This document shows, piece by piece, positions 7,981 to 15,692 of a stretch of 64,000 bases of DNA (position 1 is the stretch's first letter; every line of letters starts with the position of its first letter). Source of the DNA: DASZBX01 sp035943635 (GTDB lineage: Bacteria > Actinomycetota > Actinomycetes > Streptomycetales > Catenulisporaceae); assembly GCA_035943635.1 (NCBI GenBank), contig DASZBX010000087.1, forward strand, positions 47,214 through 111,213, given 5' to 3'. A program made the translations under genes and the position numbers. The notes under the pieces were generated by a model that was not told the origin of the DNA, made no database searches, and saw nothing but the letters and a program-made list of their open reading frames with translations.

Positions 7981-8034
7981 CCGGTACTCTGTAGCAACGA
8001 GTACCACTATACGGTGCCACCGAGTACCGGGCAA
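7981..8034 (-). promoter_or_regulatory. padR operon promoter with overlapping inverted-repeat operator
   Basis: Reading on the minus strand there is a -35 box TTGCCC (8034-8029), a 17-base spacer and a -10 box TATAGT (8011-8006). The heptamer GGTACTC occurs in the spacer (8028-8022). Directly after the -10 it forms an inverted repeat GGTACTC-N9-GAGTACC (7983-8005). The heptamers thus lie inside the spacer and just past the -10, where a bound dimer would block RNA polymerase. That is the expected layout for PadR self-repression; binding by this PadR is inferred. Confidence 0.8.
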
Positions 8035-8054
8035 GTCCCTTGTTCCCGCGGCGG

Positions 8055-8930
8055 TCAGCCCCCGGCGACGATCTGGTAGGCCGGGCCGCCGATCCCCGAC
8101 CACACGTTGCCCGAGCCCGAGTACAGCGCCACGTACGCGTTGTTCGGGCCGAGGCCGTAGAGACTGGTCGAGCTGGCCGCGAACTGCGCCGTCGGGCCGG
8201 CGATGACGCTCCACTGTCCCGGCGTGCCGCTGTACTTCTCCTCGTTCGCGGTGAAGTCGGTGAAGTAGACCCCGGTGCCGCCCGCGAACAGGTCGGCCGC
8301 GGGCCCGCCGATGACCGACCACGTGTTCGACGACGCGTTCCACTGCTCGACGTTCTGGGTGGCCGCGTTGAGCCAGTAGATGGTCGTGTCGTTCACCGCG
8401 AACAGCCCGTTGGCGCCGCCGATGTACGTCCACTGACCCGGCGTGCCGTCGTAGTGGAACAGCGAGTTCCCGGCCGGGTTGACCGCGAACAGCCCGGCCC
8501 CGCCGGCGAAGATCTCGCTGGTCGGGCCGCCGACCTCGGTCCAGCCGGTGCCGGAGCCGTTCCACTGCGCCACGTAGGCGTCCTGCAGGCCGACGCCGAA
8601 CAGGTGCGACCCGCCGACCGCGAACTGCACGCCGGGCCCGCCGACCTGGCTCCAGGAGTTCGGCTTGCCGCCGTACTGGTAGACCCCGCTGCCGTCGGGC
8701 AGGGTCTCGAACAGCCCGGCCGGACCGACGTAGAGCTGCGACGCGGCCCCGCCGATGACGGACCAGGTCTTCGTCGCGAGCGTGAACTGTGCGACGTAGT
8801 TCTGGGACGGGCCGAGCGCGTACGCGTTGGTCACGTACGGCGAGACCGTCGCCGCCGAACCGGTCCCGGCCGACGTCAGGACCGACGCCGCGCAGGCAGC
8901 GAGAACCGCTGCCGACTTGATCTTCGACAT
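8055..8930 (-). CDS. secreted tectonin/tachylectin-like beta-propeller protein
   Basis: Predicted 291 residues. A signal peptide starts at ATG 8930 (MSKIKSAAVLAACAASVLTS) with likely cleavage after GTGSAA near residue 27. The mature part is seven short repeats of about 35-40 residues, each with a W-[ST]-x-[IV]-GG core (WSVIGG, WSQVGG, WTEVGG, WTYIGG, WSVIGG, WSVIAG, WSGIGG) followed by a small/aromatic strand such as LFAVNPAG. This is the layout of lectin-like beta-propellers that bind glycans or lipopolysaccharide. No enzyme domain is attached. The frame is open 61 codons further upstream, but the signal peptide and AGGGGG-type ribosome site fix the start. It is transcribed toward the PadR operon. 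Confidence 0.78.
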   Translation of the reverse strand: MSKIKSAAVLAACAASVLTSAGTGSAATVSPYVTNAYALGPSQNYVAQFTLATKTWSVIGGAASQLYVGPAGLFETLPDGSGVYQYGGKPNSWSQVGGPGVQFAVGGSHLFGVGLQDAYVAQWNGSGTGWTEVGGPTSEIFAGGAGLFAVNPAGNSLFHYDGTPGQWTYIGGANGLFAVNDTTIYWLNAATQNVEQWNASSNTWSVIGGPAADLFAGGTGVYFTDFTANEEKYSGTPGQWSVIAGPTAQFAASSTSLYGLGPNNAYVALYSGSGNVWSGIGGPAYQIVAGG

Positions 8931-9151
8931 GGGAAAACCCCCTGGTATTGCGCCCATCCCACAGCGCAACCCCAGGTGAGGCGCGCCGTCGGGACATGAC
9001 GACTCGTGATGAAGTGCTGCCGAACCACATGGCCACCAGGCACGGCTCATCAGAGCACTGCCGGACAACCCCCCACACTCGAACCACGCCCGGCGATACG
9101 AAGCGCCGCGCATGTCGTGCGAGCCCCATTATAGGAACCGCTGCATAAATG

Positions 9152-9720
9152 TCACGTCAACCATCGAACATAGGCGACCGCATCCTCGCGGCCCGCCGCG
9201 CCGATCTTGGCGAAGATCCGGTTGATATGGGTCTTGACCGTGGAGTTGCTGAGGAACAGCCGGTCGGAGATCGCCCGGTCGGTCAGCCCGTCCGGCCAGG
9301 GCCCCTGCGACGGCTTCGGCGACCGGTCGGCGGCCTGCTGCCCGCGCAGCGCCGCGGACAAGAGCGTGCGCTGCACCTGCGGGTCCAGCACGACCTGGTT
9401 GGCGACCGCGGCATGCAGAGCCCGGGCGATGTCGGCCCGGGTGGCGTTCTCTTGGTCAGGTAGCTGCGCGCGCCGGCCTGGAGCGCGGCGAGCACGGACT
9501 CGTTGTCGGCGAAGGTGGTCAGGACGACCACTGCGACGTCCGGATAACTCCGGGCCAGCCGCCCGGTGGCCTCGATCCCGTCGACGCCCGGCATCCGCAG
9601 GTCCATCAGCACCGCGTCGGGGGCCACTCGGCCGACCAGTTCCAGGGCGCCCGCGCCGTCGCCGGCGGCGCCGACCACCTCGAAGTCCGGGAGCGAGGAG
9701 ATCAGCGCGACCAGCGGTCG
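9152..9720 (-). pseudogene. NarL/LuxR-family response regulator, decayed
   Basis: Pieces of one response regulator lie in two frames. One frame carries the middle of a receiver domain (LISSLPDFEVVGAAGDGAGA, then DAVLMDLRMPGVDGIEATGR with the phospho-acceptor Asp in LMDLR, then AVVVLTTFADNESVLAALQA and GARSYLTK). Right after YLTK (about 9460) the reading switches frame to ATRADIARALHAAVANQVVL. The HTH end is TVKTHINRIFAKIGAAGRED. Three defects are visible: the N-terminal VLLVDD strand with its acidic pocket is missing at about 9715, there is a frameshift at about 9455-9460, and the first LuxR helix (LTxRExEVL) is replaced by unrelated sequence near 9290-9310. It ends against an overlapping unknown gene, suggesting a deletion joined them. 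Confidence 0.8.
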
Positions 9721-10058
9721 TCGCCGGGCGTGATGACGACTTGGCCGTCGTGGACCTGCCATTCGCTTGTGCCGTTGATCTCGTGGCTGGCGAGGAACAG
9801 TCCTGTGACGCGGTCGTTGTCCTCGTCTGAGGCGGGGATCTGTGCGATTTCCCGCAGCCCTTCGAGGAACCAGTCGACCGCGGACTCACGGATGTCGGCG
9901 CCGTAGAAGACGTAGTTGGTCCAGGCGGTGGGTCGGCGGGGTGTCGCCCAGCCGCCGGAGTAGTGCCCGTCATCGTGGGCTGCGATGATCGCGTTCATGG
10001 CGGAGAGTTGCTGTTCGTCGCACTCCAGCCAGCCTCTGATCGAGACGTAGATGCCCAT
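9702..10058 (-). CDS. hypothetical protein (MGIYVSIRGWLEC family), possible immunity protein
   Basis: Predicted 118 residues from ATG 10058 with a GAGGA ribosome site. It is a compact, acidic, soluble protein with Trp and His in conserved-looking positions: YVSIRGWLECDEQQLSAMNA, then AAHDDGHYSGGWATPRRPT, then VFYGADIRESAVDWFLEGLR and a final EWQVHDGQVV. Similar small proteins occur in streptomycetes; from memory they resemble immunity or single-domain helper proteins, but no function is established. The last residues (TPGDDRWSR) run into the decayed response regulator, so the native C-terminus may have been altered. Confidence 0.6.
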   Translation of the reverse strand: MGIYVSIRGWLECDEQQLSAMNAIIAAHDDGHYSGGWATPRRPTAWTNYVFYGADIRESAVDWFLEGLREIAQIPASDEDNDRVTGLFLASHEINGTSEWQVHDGQVVITPGDDRWSR

Positions 10059-10222
10059 GGGCTGGTCCTCTCATCGGGTTGCGGCGGTTTGTCGTCTGCG
10101 GGCGATGGGGACGTTCGACGCGGCGGTAAGTCGACCACACAATCGGCCACCGCTTCCACCGCCCAGCCCATAATGCTCGGCACGTTCCGGTGCTGCGGCC
10201 AAGGTAGCTTTAGGATGTGGCG

Positions 10223-10708
10223 ATGAGCGGACCAGCGCACGACGACCAGAATCCCCCAGCACCATCCACCCGTCGCCCGCGCCGGTGGCGGGAGGTCTCC
10301 CCGACCCGTCACGGCCTGGTGCTGGCGTGGTGGGGCTTCACGGTGATGTTCGGCGGGCTGCGTCTGCTGACCTGGCTGATCCACATCGACGCCTCGGGGG
10401 TCGGCAACGTCCAGGCCGGCGGGGTGCACCTGCATCACTACGTGTGGGGCATCCTGCTGTTGATGATCGTGGGCGCGTGCGGGCTGGTCGAGCGTTCACC
10501 GCGCTGGCACGCCTGGCTGGGGTTGGTGTACGGCATCGCGATGGCGCTGGTCATCGACGAGACCGGGAACCTGATCGATCTCAAGGACGTGTACTGGCAG
10601 CATGCCGGGGGAGTGAGCATCGCGGTCGCCCTGGTCCTGATCGGCCTGGTCGGCAGTATCCTGGCGTTCACCCACCGCCAGGAGACGCAGAACGAGGAGC
10701 CGCAGTGA
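10223..10708 (+). CDS. integral membrane protein, unknown function
   Basis: Predicted 161 residues from ATG 10223, eight bases after an AGGA (a GTG at 10217 is too close to it). It has four hydrophobic segments: about residues 30-50 (LVLAWWGFTVMFGGLRLLTW), 72-92 (HHYVWGILLLMIVGACGLVE), 97-118 (HAWLGLVYGIAMALVIDETG) and 131-153 (GVSIAVALVLIGLVGSILAF). The conserved-looking HLHHYVWG and DETGN motifs place His and acidic residues at the membrane face, as in some heme or metal-binding or lipid-handling proteins. No family name can be given. It is divergent from the MGIYV-type gene. Confidence 0.65.
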   Translation: MSGPAHDDQNPPAPSTRRPRRWREVSPTRHGLVLAWWGFTVMFGGLRLLTWLIHIDASGVGNVQAGGVHLHHYVWGILLLMIVGACGLVERSPRWHAWLGLVYGIAMALVIDETGNLIDLKDVYWQHAGGVSIAVALVLIGLVGSILAFTHRQETQNEEPQ

Positions 10709-10784
10709 GCTGCGACGGCGACGGGTACCTCGCGCTGTGCGCATGCGCGGCGGCACTGAAGACGATAGCTTCCAGGAGCGTTGA

Positions 10785-11402
10785 TTGAGCCGGACCGGAT
10801 ATTGGATCATCGGTGCGCTCGGGCAGGAAGCCCTTGATGCGCTGCTGGAACGAATCGGTGCGTCGGCCTTCGAGCAGCTGCCCAGCGACCTCGATGTGGG
10901 CTGGTGGCATGCCATGGACGATGTCGACGTCGCCGCGCCGGCCCATCTCGGCTACGGCCCGACCTACCCCTCGGATCCCGCAGTCCTGTTTCAGGAGGAG
11001 CTGTCCGGCCTCCGCCCGGACCCGGATGTACTCGATGTCTGCGTCGCCGCGATCGGCGAGGTCACCGAGGCGGACAGGTTCGTGGTGGCAGTGCGCAAGG
11101 GCGACCCGATCGCGGCCCTGTTCTACGGACTCGGCTCCGCCGCAGCCCAACGCGTGCCCGGGCGCGGCGGTTGCTTCCTCGTGCACTCCCATGCCCAGGC
11201 GGACCTGGCCGAACTCATGCACCTGCTCGACGTCTCGGCACCCGAGCGCGTGCGTTTCACGGACAGAGTGTCCCAGTGGCTCACAGTGATGGGGGACCAG
11301 CCGGATCTCGACCCGCTCGAACTACTCGACGGCCCGTTGCGCCTGGTAAACCGTGCACGTGAGACCAGGTCCGGGCTGGTCTCTGTGATGCAGTGGTACT
11401 GA
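10785..11402 (+). CDS. hypothetical protein, soluble, unknown function
   Basis: Predicted 205 residues starting at TTG 10785, seven bases after AGGAG. The N-terminus MSRTGYWIIGALGQEALDAL continues into an acidic, mixed alpha/beta chain with WWHAMDDVDVAAPAHLGYGP near residue 40 and FLVHSHAQADLAELMHLLDV near residue 132. No catalytic motif was recognised. Size, acidity and the position among other small unknown proteins next to a secreted RIP toxin are compatible with an immunity or accessory protein, but that is guesswork. Codon third positions are GC-rich, so the frame is probably real. Confidence 0.55.
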   Translation: MSRTGYWIIGALGQEALDALLERIGASAFEQLPSDLDVGWWHAMDDVDVAAPAHLGYGPTYPSDPAVLFQEELSGLRPDPDVLDVCVAAIGEVTEADRFVVAVRKGDPIAALFYGLGSAAAQRVPGRGGCFLVHSHAQADLAELMHLLDVSAPERVRFTDRVSQWLTVMGDQPDLDPLELLDGPLRLVNRARETRSGLVSVMQWY

Positions 11403-11481
11403 GGGTGGGGGTTATGGAGTTCACCGAAGTTGATGACGGGTGCGACCTGACGGCGGCTGTCCGTGATGCCGGCGCGGAGTC

Positions 11482-11775
11482 GTGGTCGATCAGATCCGCG
11501 GCCGGGCGGCGCCTCGCTGCGGCCTCAGACGTTCCCGGTTGTGCCAGCAGACGGCCGACGCTCTTCTAGAGCGTCAGGATGTGTACGGACTGCGACTAGT
11601 TCTGGCAGCGCCGGCCCGAGCCGGAGAGCCGTCGTTTCCGGAGCCGTCGATCGCGGACCACCTCTTCGGCTCGATCATGAGCGAACCGCGGTGGCTGACC
11701 GACCAGGGACCAGGGCAACTCACCGGCCAGCTTCAGGAGTTGCTCCAAGCCCCGGACCGGACTGTCAGTGCCTGA
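11482..11775 (+). CDS. hypothetical protein, possibly 5'-frameshifted
   Basis: The open frame gives 97 residues ending SGQLTGQL-type helices (LTDQGPGQLTGQLQELLQAP). A separate good start lies upstream: ATG 11414, 12 bases after the previous gene and behind a G-rich ribosome site. It reads MEFTEVDDGCDLTAAVRDAG in another frame that stops at about 11569. Joining the two near 11480 gives a plausible 118-residue protein, so a small frameshift is suspected. No family was recognised. It is co-directional with the preceding unknown gene and convergent with the RIP gene. Confidence 0.35.
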   Translation: MVDQIRGRAAPRCGLRRSRLCQQTADALLERQDVYGLRLVLAAPARAGEPSFPEPSIADHLFGSIMSEPRWLTDQGPGQLTGQLQELLQAPDRTVSA

Positions 11776-11827
11776 GCGGAAAGGATTCTCGGCAATGTGC
11801 GTCGGGCCGACGGTTGATCGGTATCGA

Positions 11828-12799
11828 TCAGAGCTCGGTGTGTGCCCAGTTGCCGCCGGAGCCTTCGGTCGGCAGGTTGAAGTTGCCGAGCAGGATGCCC
11901 AGGTAAGCGGCCACCTGGCTCCACGTCGACAGCACAAGATTGCTCGCGCCGGGCCCGGCCCCGGTGATGGTGACGGGAGGCGTGCTGCCCTGGTTGGTGA
12001 TGTTGGTCCCGAAGAGTGACATCGCAGCCCAGGAATTCTCTTGGTACTGCTGCTGCAACGGCAGGCCGCCGAGGGACGTCGACGTGGTGAGTGCAGTGGA
12101 GAAGAGACTGGAAACCCCGGTGAAGCGGGCCGACTCCGAGGTGAGCTGGATCATGAGCATGAGCCCGCGGGCGGCGTTGGTGGCGGCCGTCCCGGTCACC
12201 GCGCCGAGGCGGGTGTTGGACAGGGTCCCGACCGCGCCGCTGATGGCGTTCCAGGAGATCGGCGTGGCCTCGCGCCCACGCCCGGCCGCTCCGCTGAGAT
12301 TGTCGTAGTTACTGGCGAACGGGAGTATCGCGCCGCCGCCGTTGAAGCCCGCGGCGGTCGCGGCCCGGTTCAGGGCGGTCAGGTCGGTCTGGTCGATGTC
12401 GTTGAAGTACATCGTCTCGCCGAACCCGTTGGAGAAGCCCAGCACATACAAGTTCTCCGGGTTGATCCACAGGGTGATCGGGTCGTTGCCGTCGTCGCCG
12501 GTCATGGTCACGTCGGCTCGGATCAGACCACCCGCGCTGCTCTGGTTCACGTAGGTGGAGCCGCGGTAGAGATGCCCGGCGGCCGCGCGCAGAGCCGTGA
12601 GGAACGAGCTGTACGCCGCACCGTTGGCAGTCCTGGGGCCGCTCAACGGAATGTTCAGGCTGACTCTCGTCACGTGACCCGTGCCGGTATCGGCGCTGGC
12701 CGACCCGATACCCGTGCCCAGAAGTGCGGTCAGGGACATCGCGAGCGCCATGGCGGCGGTGACAATCGTGCGCAGGGGCCTCAAGGGGACCAGACTCAC
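11828..12799 (-). CDS. secreted ribosome-inactivating protein (rRNA N-glycosylase, ricin A-chain-like)
   Basis: Predicted 323 residues from GTG 12799. A signal peptide (TIVTAAMALAMSLTALLGTG) with cleavage near GSASA-DTG, residue 36, predicts export. The mature chain has the RIP catalytic set in the right order: Tyr in NPENLYVLGFSNG (about Y118), Tyr in FASNYDNLSG (about Y165), Glu and Arg in LTSESARFTGV (E222, R225), and Trp in YQENSWAAMS (W257). These match ricin Y80, Y123, E177, R180 and W211. The family removes one adenine from the sarcin-ricin loop of large-subunit rRNA. There is no lectin B chain; the secreted propeller at 8.0 kb is separate. Small unknown genes lie next to it. A catalytic RIP fold is well supported; the target organism is unknown. 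Confidence 0.88.
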   Translation of the reverse strand: MSLVPLRPLRTIVTAAMALAMSLTALLGTGIGSASADTGTGHVTRVSLNIPLSGPRTANGAAYSSFLTALRAAAGHLYRGSTYVNQSSAGGLIRADVTMTGDDGNDPITLWINPENLYVLGFSNGFGETMYFNDIDQTDLTALNRAATAAGFNGGGAILPFASNYDNLSGAAGRGREATPISWNAISGAVGTLSNTRLGAVTGTAATNAARGLMLMIQLTSESARFTGVSSLFSTALTTSTSLGGLPLQQQYQENSWAAMSLFGTNITNQGSTPPVTITGAGPGASNLVLSTWSQVAAYLGILLGNFNLPTEGSGGNWAHTEL

Positions 12800-13250
12800 T
12801 GTGGATGGGCCTTTCTCACGGTAATACCGCCGGCCCGCTACCCCAGGGAATCTGAGGTCTTACAGGCAGGCGGCGTCGCATCGTAACCGTACCCTGATTT
12901 GTTGCGGGGTGCGTACGGCCCGAAGCCCTCGAGGAGGGTGGGTGGCGCTATGGGGGAGCGAGGGCGGAAGGACCTTTTCCCACAAAATACTAACAGGCCC
13001 AACTTACCTGAGCTTTCCTTCCCCAACCAGTCCTCAACCGTACGATCTAAAACAATCGGCCAAAGGCTCAACACAAGGCAGCGCTTCGGCCGAATTGACG
13101 GTGGTGGCCCGTACTGAGGCAAGTCGGCAGTGTTGGCGACGGATGGGGGATTGGCCCGTTCGTGGGACGACATGGAGACAAGTGGGGACGCCCACCTCCG
13201 AACCACTGCACCCGTGGTGAGAAGGCGCAAGACGGGGCGCGCCGGGGGAG
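12800..13250. other. gene-free stretch, locally AT-richer
   Basis: No convincing gene was seen in about 450 bases between the RIP start and an intrinsic terminator. The part 12960-13090 is much poorer in GC than its surroundings (for example acaaaatactaacaggccc). Short open frames here (for example 12909-13220) have no recognisable protein pattern. The + strand terminator at its end suggests that something is transcribed rightward through it, perhaps a small RNA. Confidence 0.4.
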
Positions 13251-13251
13251 T

Positions 13252-13280
13252 GGGCCGCTCACGGCGGCGGCCCGTTTTAT
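13252..13280 (+). terminator. intrinsic terminator without an obvious upstream gene
   Basis: GGGCCGC (13252-13258), an 8-base loop and GCGGCCC (13267-13273) are followed immediately by GTTTTAT. The seven-base GC stem plus T-run is a classical Rho-independent terminator on the + strand; the minus strand has no T-run. No + strand protein gene ends here. Confidence 0.7.
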
Positions 13281-13662
13281 CCCGACAGGGGTGACACCGG
13301 GCCCCACCTAAGTAAGACTAGTGCTACACATGGAAGCGGCCCAGCAAGCGACACGTGCCACCCGATGGTCACCCGTTCTTCGGCGCCCTACGCGCGGTTC
13401 CGCCGCAGCTGCCGCCCGGAACGATTCGGGAGAACCTACCGTGGCAACACCTGGGAGCCCTGCGAAGTGGCAGGGTGCGCCGGCGGTTCCGGTCCGGCGG
13501 CGTCAGCGGCCGCTTCCGCTGCAGAACGGCCGTCTCCGCGCACGTCTCCCGTTCGTCCGACCGGCTCTGCCCGCACTCGCGCTCGCACCGGCCTTCACGG
13601 CGGTCGGCCTCCTCGAGTCCCGGGTGGCGTGGCCGCCCGCCCCGATGTGCAATGGTGTTGCT

Positions 13663-14409
13663 ATGCACTCGGAACGTGTGGACGCGGAGCCGTCTCGCCC
13701 CCACCTCTCCCGCCCGCGGGCGCTGTGGCCGACGGGACCCGGAGCCCGATCCGTGCCCAAAGCCGGCAGCACCAGACCCACTCTGCCGACCCCGACTCCC
13801 CGCCAGACCCTGATCGGCGCCGCCGTGGGCGCGGCGGCTCTCGGCGTGGCCGGGTTCGCCTGGTCGGTCCGGCAGCGGCGCCGGCGTAGAGCCGCGGAGT
13901 CGGCAGCCGGTGTCCTGGCCTGGTGCACGGCCAGCACCCGGCTGACTGCGAAGGAGATCGCGATCGTCGACGCCCTGCCCGGCCCGGGAACCGGAACAGA
14001 CGGCCTCGGCACCAGTTTCGGCACCGGATACGGAAGCTCGGTCGCGCCCACACCCTCGACCCCGGCGCCGTGGACGGTCGGCTCATCCGCCCTGCCCTCC
14101 CCGCTGCCGTCCGTCCCCGACCCAGACCCCGCACCGATCCCCGCGCCCCCGATCACCCTGAAGTGCGCGCTCGACTCCGACCACCTCGGCCCGCACCTCG
14201 TGCTGAGCCACGCGTACGGCGACGACCAGCACTGGTTGCTGTGGACCCCGTCCACCCGCCAGATCACCCAGCTCGACCCGTGCCCGGTCACCGGTTCCAC
14301 GGCCCAGTACGGCCGCTGGGGCCGAGTATGCCGGCTCCCGGCCAGCCACGAGGGCCGCCACACCTTCGAACAGACCGGACGGATCGGTTCGCACGTCCGA
14401 GTCTTGTAG
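13663..14409 (+). CDS. single-pass membrane protein with C-terminal Cys/His-rich domain, unknown function
   Basis: Predicted 248 residues if started at ATG 13663 (MHSERVDAEPSRPH); ATG 13645 is an alternative. The frame stays open back to 13321, but that part looks like low-complexity shadow sequence. A transmembrane helix (RQTLIGAAVGAAALGVAGFA) near residues 46-64 is followed by a basic stop RQRRRRR, a Pro/Ser/Thr-rich stalk and a folded C-terminus. The C-terminus has two similar units, CALDSDHLGPHLVLSHAYG and CRLPASHEGRHTFEQTG, each Cys-x5-His-x2-Gly-x-His, which could bind metal. It lies 11 bases before the aminotransferase gene. Family unknown. Confidence 0.55.
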   Translation: MHSERVDAEPSRPHLSRPRALWPTGPGARSVPKAGSTRPTLPTPTPRQTLIGAAVGAAALGVAGFAWSVRQRRRRRAAESAAGVLAWCTASTRLTAKEIAIVDALPGPGTGTDGLGTSFGTGYGSSVAPTPSTPAPWTVGSSALPSPLPSVPDPDPAPIPAPPITLKCALDSDHLGPHLVLSHAYGDDQHWLLWTPSTRQITQLDPCPVTGSTAQYGRWGRVCRLPASHEGRHTFEQTGRIGSHVRVL

Positions 14410-14420
14410 TGTCAGCCGAT

Positions 14421-15608
14421 ATGACGTCGACTGATTCCACGACCTCGACCAACGCCCCGGCCGACCTCCAGCCGCTGCGCGACCTGTGGGCGTTCGACCC
14501 CGCCTGCACGTACCTGAACCACGGCGGGTTCGGCGCGGTGCCGCGCGAGGTGTCGGCGCACCAGCAGCAGTGGCACGACCGGCGGGAGGCGAACCCGACT
14601 CACTTCTACCGTCACGTGCTGCAGTCCGCCCTCGAAGAGGCCCGCCTGGTCGGCGCGGCGTTCCTCGGGGCGGATCCGGACGGGATCGCCTTCGTGCAGA
14701 ACTCCACCTCGGGGGTCGGCGTCGTCCTGGGCTCCTTCCCGTTCGCCCCCGGCGACGAGATCCTGACCACGGACCACATCTACGGCGCCGTCAGCTACGC
14801 CGTCCAGGCCCGGGCCCGCCGCTCCGGCCTGACCATCGCCCAGGCGGCCGTCCCGCTGAACGCGGCCGCCGACGAGATCACCGCCCTGGTCCTGGCCGCG
14901 GTGACCGACCGCACCCGGCTCGTCGTGCTGGACCAGATCACCTCGGTCACGGCCCGCCGGTTCCCGCTCGACCTGCTCGTGCCCGCACTCCAGGAACGCG
15001 GCCTGCCCGTGCTCGTCGACGCCGCGCACGTCCCGGGTGCGCTCGGCGTCGACCTGACCTCGCTCGGCCCGGACTTCTGGGTCGGGAACTTCCACAAGTG
15101 GGCCGGTGCGCCCCGGGGCAGCGCCGCGCTGTACGTCGCCCCGCGCTGGCGCGACCAGATCGAGGCGATCCCGGTGTCCTGGCACGCCGCCGCCGGGTTC
15201 CCGCGCAGTTTCAGCGACATCGGCACGGCCGACTGCACCGGCTGGCTGGCCACCCCGGCCGGACTGGCCTTCTACCAGCGCCACGGCTGGGACAGGACCC
15301 GCCGGACGAACGCGGCGATGGCGTCGTACGGCCAGCAGGTGGTCGCCGAGGCCGTGGACGCCGGGCTCGCGGACATGCCGGTGGAGCCGGATCTGCCGAT
15401 GCGCCTGGTCCCGCTGGCCGGGGTCCCGGCGAGCCAGGGCGCGGCGGACGAACTGCGGGACCGGCTGGCCCGGGAGTACGGCTTCGAGACCGCGATCAAC
15501 GCGTGGGGCGGACGTACTCTGCTGCGCCTGTCGGCTCAGCTGTACAACGGCATGGAAGACTACGAGAAGCTCGCGGCGGTGCTGCCCGGTGCCATCGCGG
15601 CGGGCTGA
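14421..15608 (+). CDS. class V aminotransferase / isopenicillin N epimerase-like PLP enzyme
   Basis: Predicted 395-residue PLP-dependent fold-type I enzyme. Family marks are YLNHGGFGAVPREV near residue 33, FVQNSTSGVGVVLGSF, VLVDAAHVPGALGVDL (Asp and His for the cofactor ring) and WVGNFHKWAGAPRGSA, where Lys226 should form the Schiff base. Members act as cysteine desulfurases, kynureninase-like enzymes or epimerases; the NHG and NFHKW motifs are those of the isopenicillin N epimerase/ergothioneine-lyase-like branch. No penicillin or ergothioneine genes are near, so the substrate is open. ATG 14421 was chosen from homologue length. Confidence 0.88.
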   Translation: MTSTDSTTSTNAPADLQPLRDLWAFDPACTYLNHGGFGAVPREVSAHQQQWHDRREANPTHFYRHVLQSALEEARLVGAAFLGADPDGIAFVQNSTSGVGVVLGSFPFAPGDEILTTDHIYGAVSYAVQARARRSGLTIAQAAVPLNAAADEITALVLAAVTDRTRLVVLDQITSVTARRFPLDLLVPALQERGLPVLVDAAHVPGALGVDLTSLGPDFWVGNFHKWAGAPRGSAALYVAPRWRDQIEAIPVSWHAAAGFPRSFSDIGTADCTGWLATPAGLAFYQRHGWDRTRRTNAAMASYGQQVVAEAVDAGLADMPVEPDLPMRLVPLAGVPASQGAADELRDRLAREYGFETAINAWGGRTLLRLSAQLYNGMEDYEKLAAVLPGAIAAG

Positions 15609-15692
15609 CCACAGGCAGGCACCGAACCCGACTGGCCCGGCCCCGGCAGTTCCCGGCCGGGCGGTCCCGAAGAAGGATAGTGAGACGGAGAC

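Noticed and set aside
7279..9129. A 616-codon minus-strand open frame covering the DUF1048, PadR and propeller genes
   Set aside because: Only its last 118 codons match a family (DUF1048). The rest is out of frame with PadR and the secreted propeller, both of which have ribosome sites and domain matches.
11463..11906. 147-codon + strand open frame overlapping the RIP gene end
   Set aside because: It is antisense to the RIP C-terminus over part of its length and has no protein pattern; the frame at 11482 is slightly better supported.
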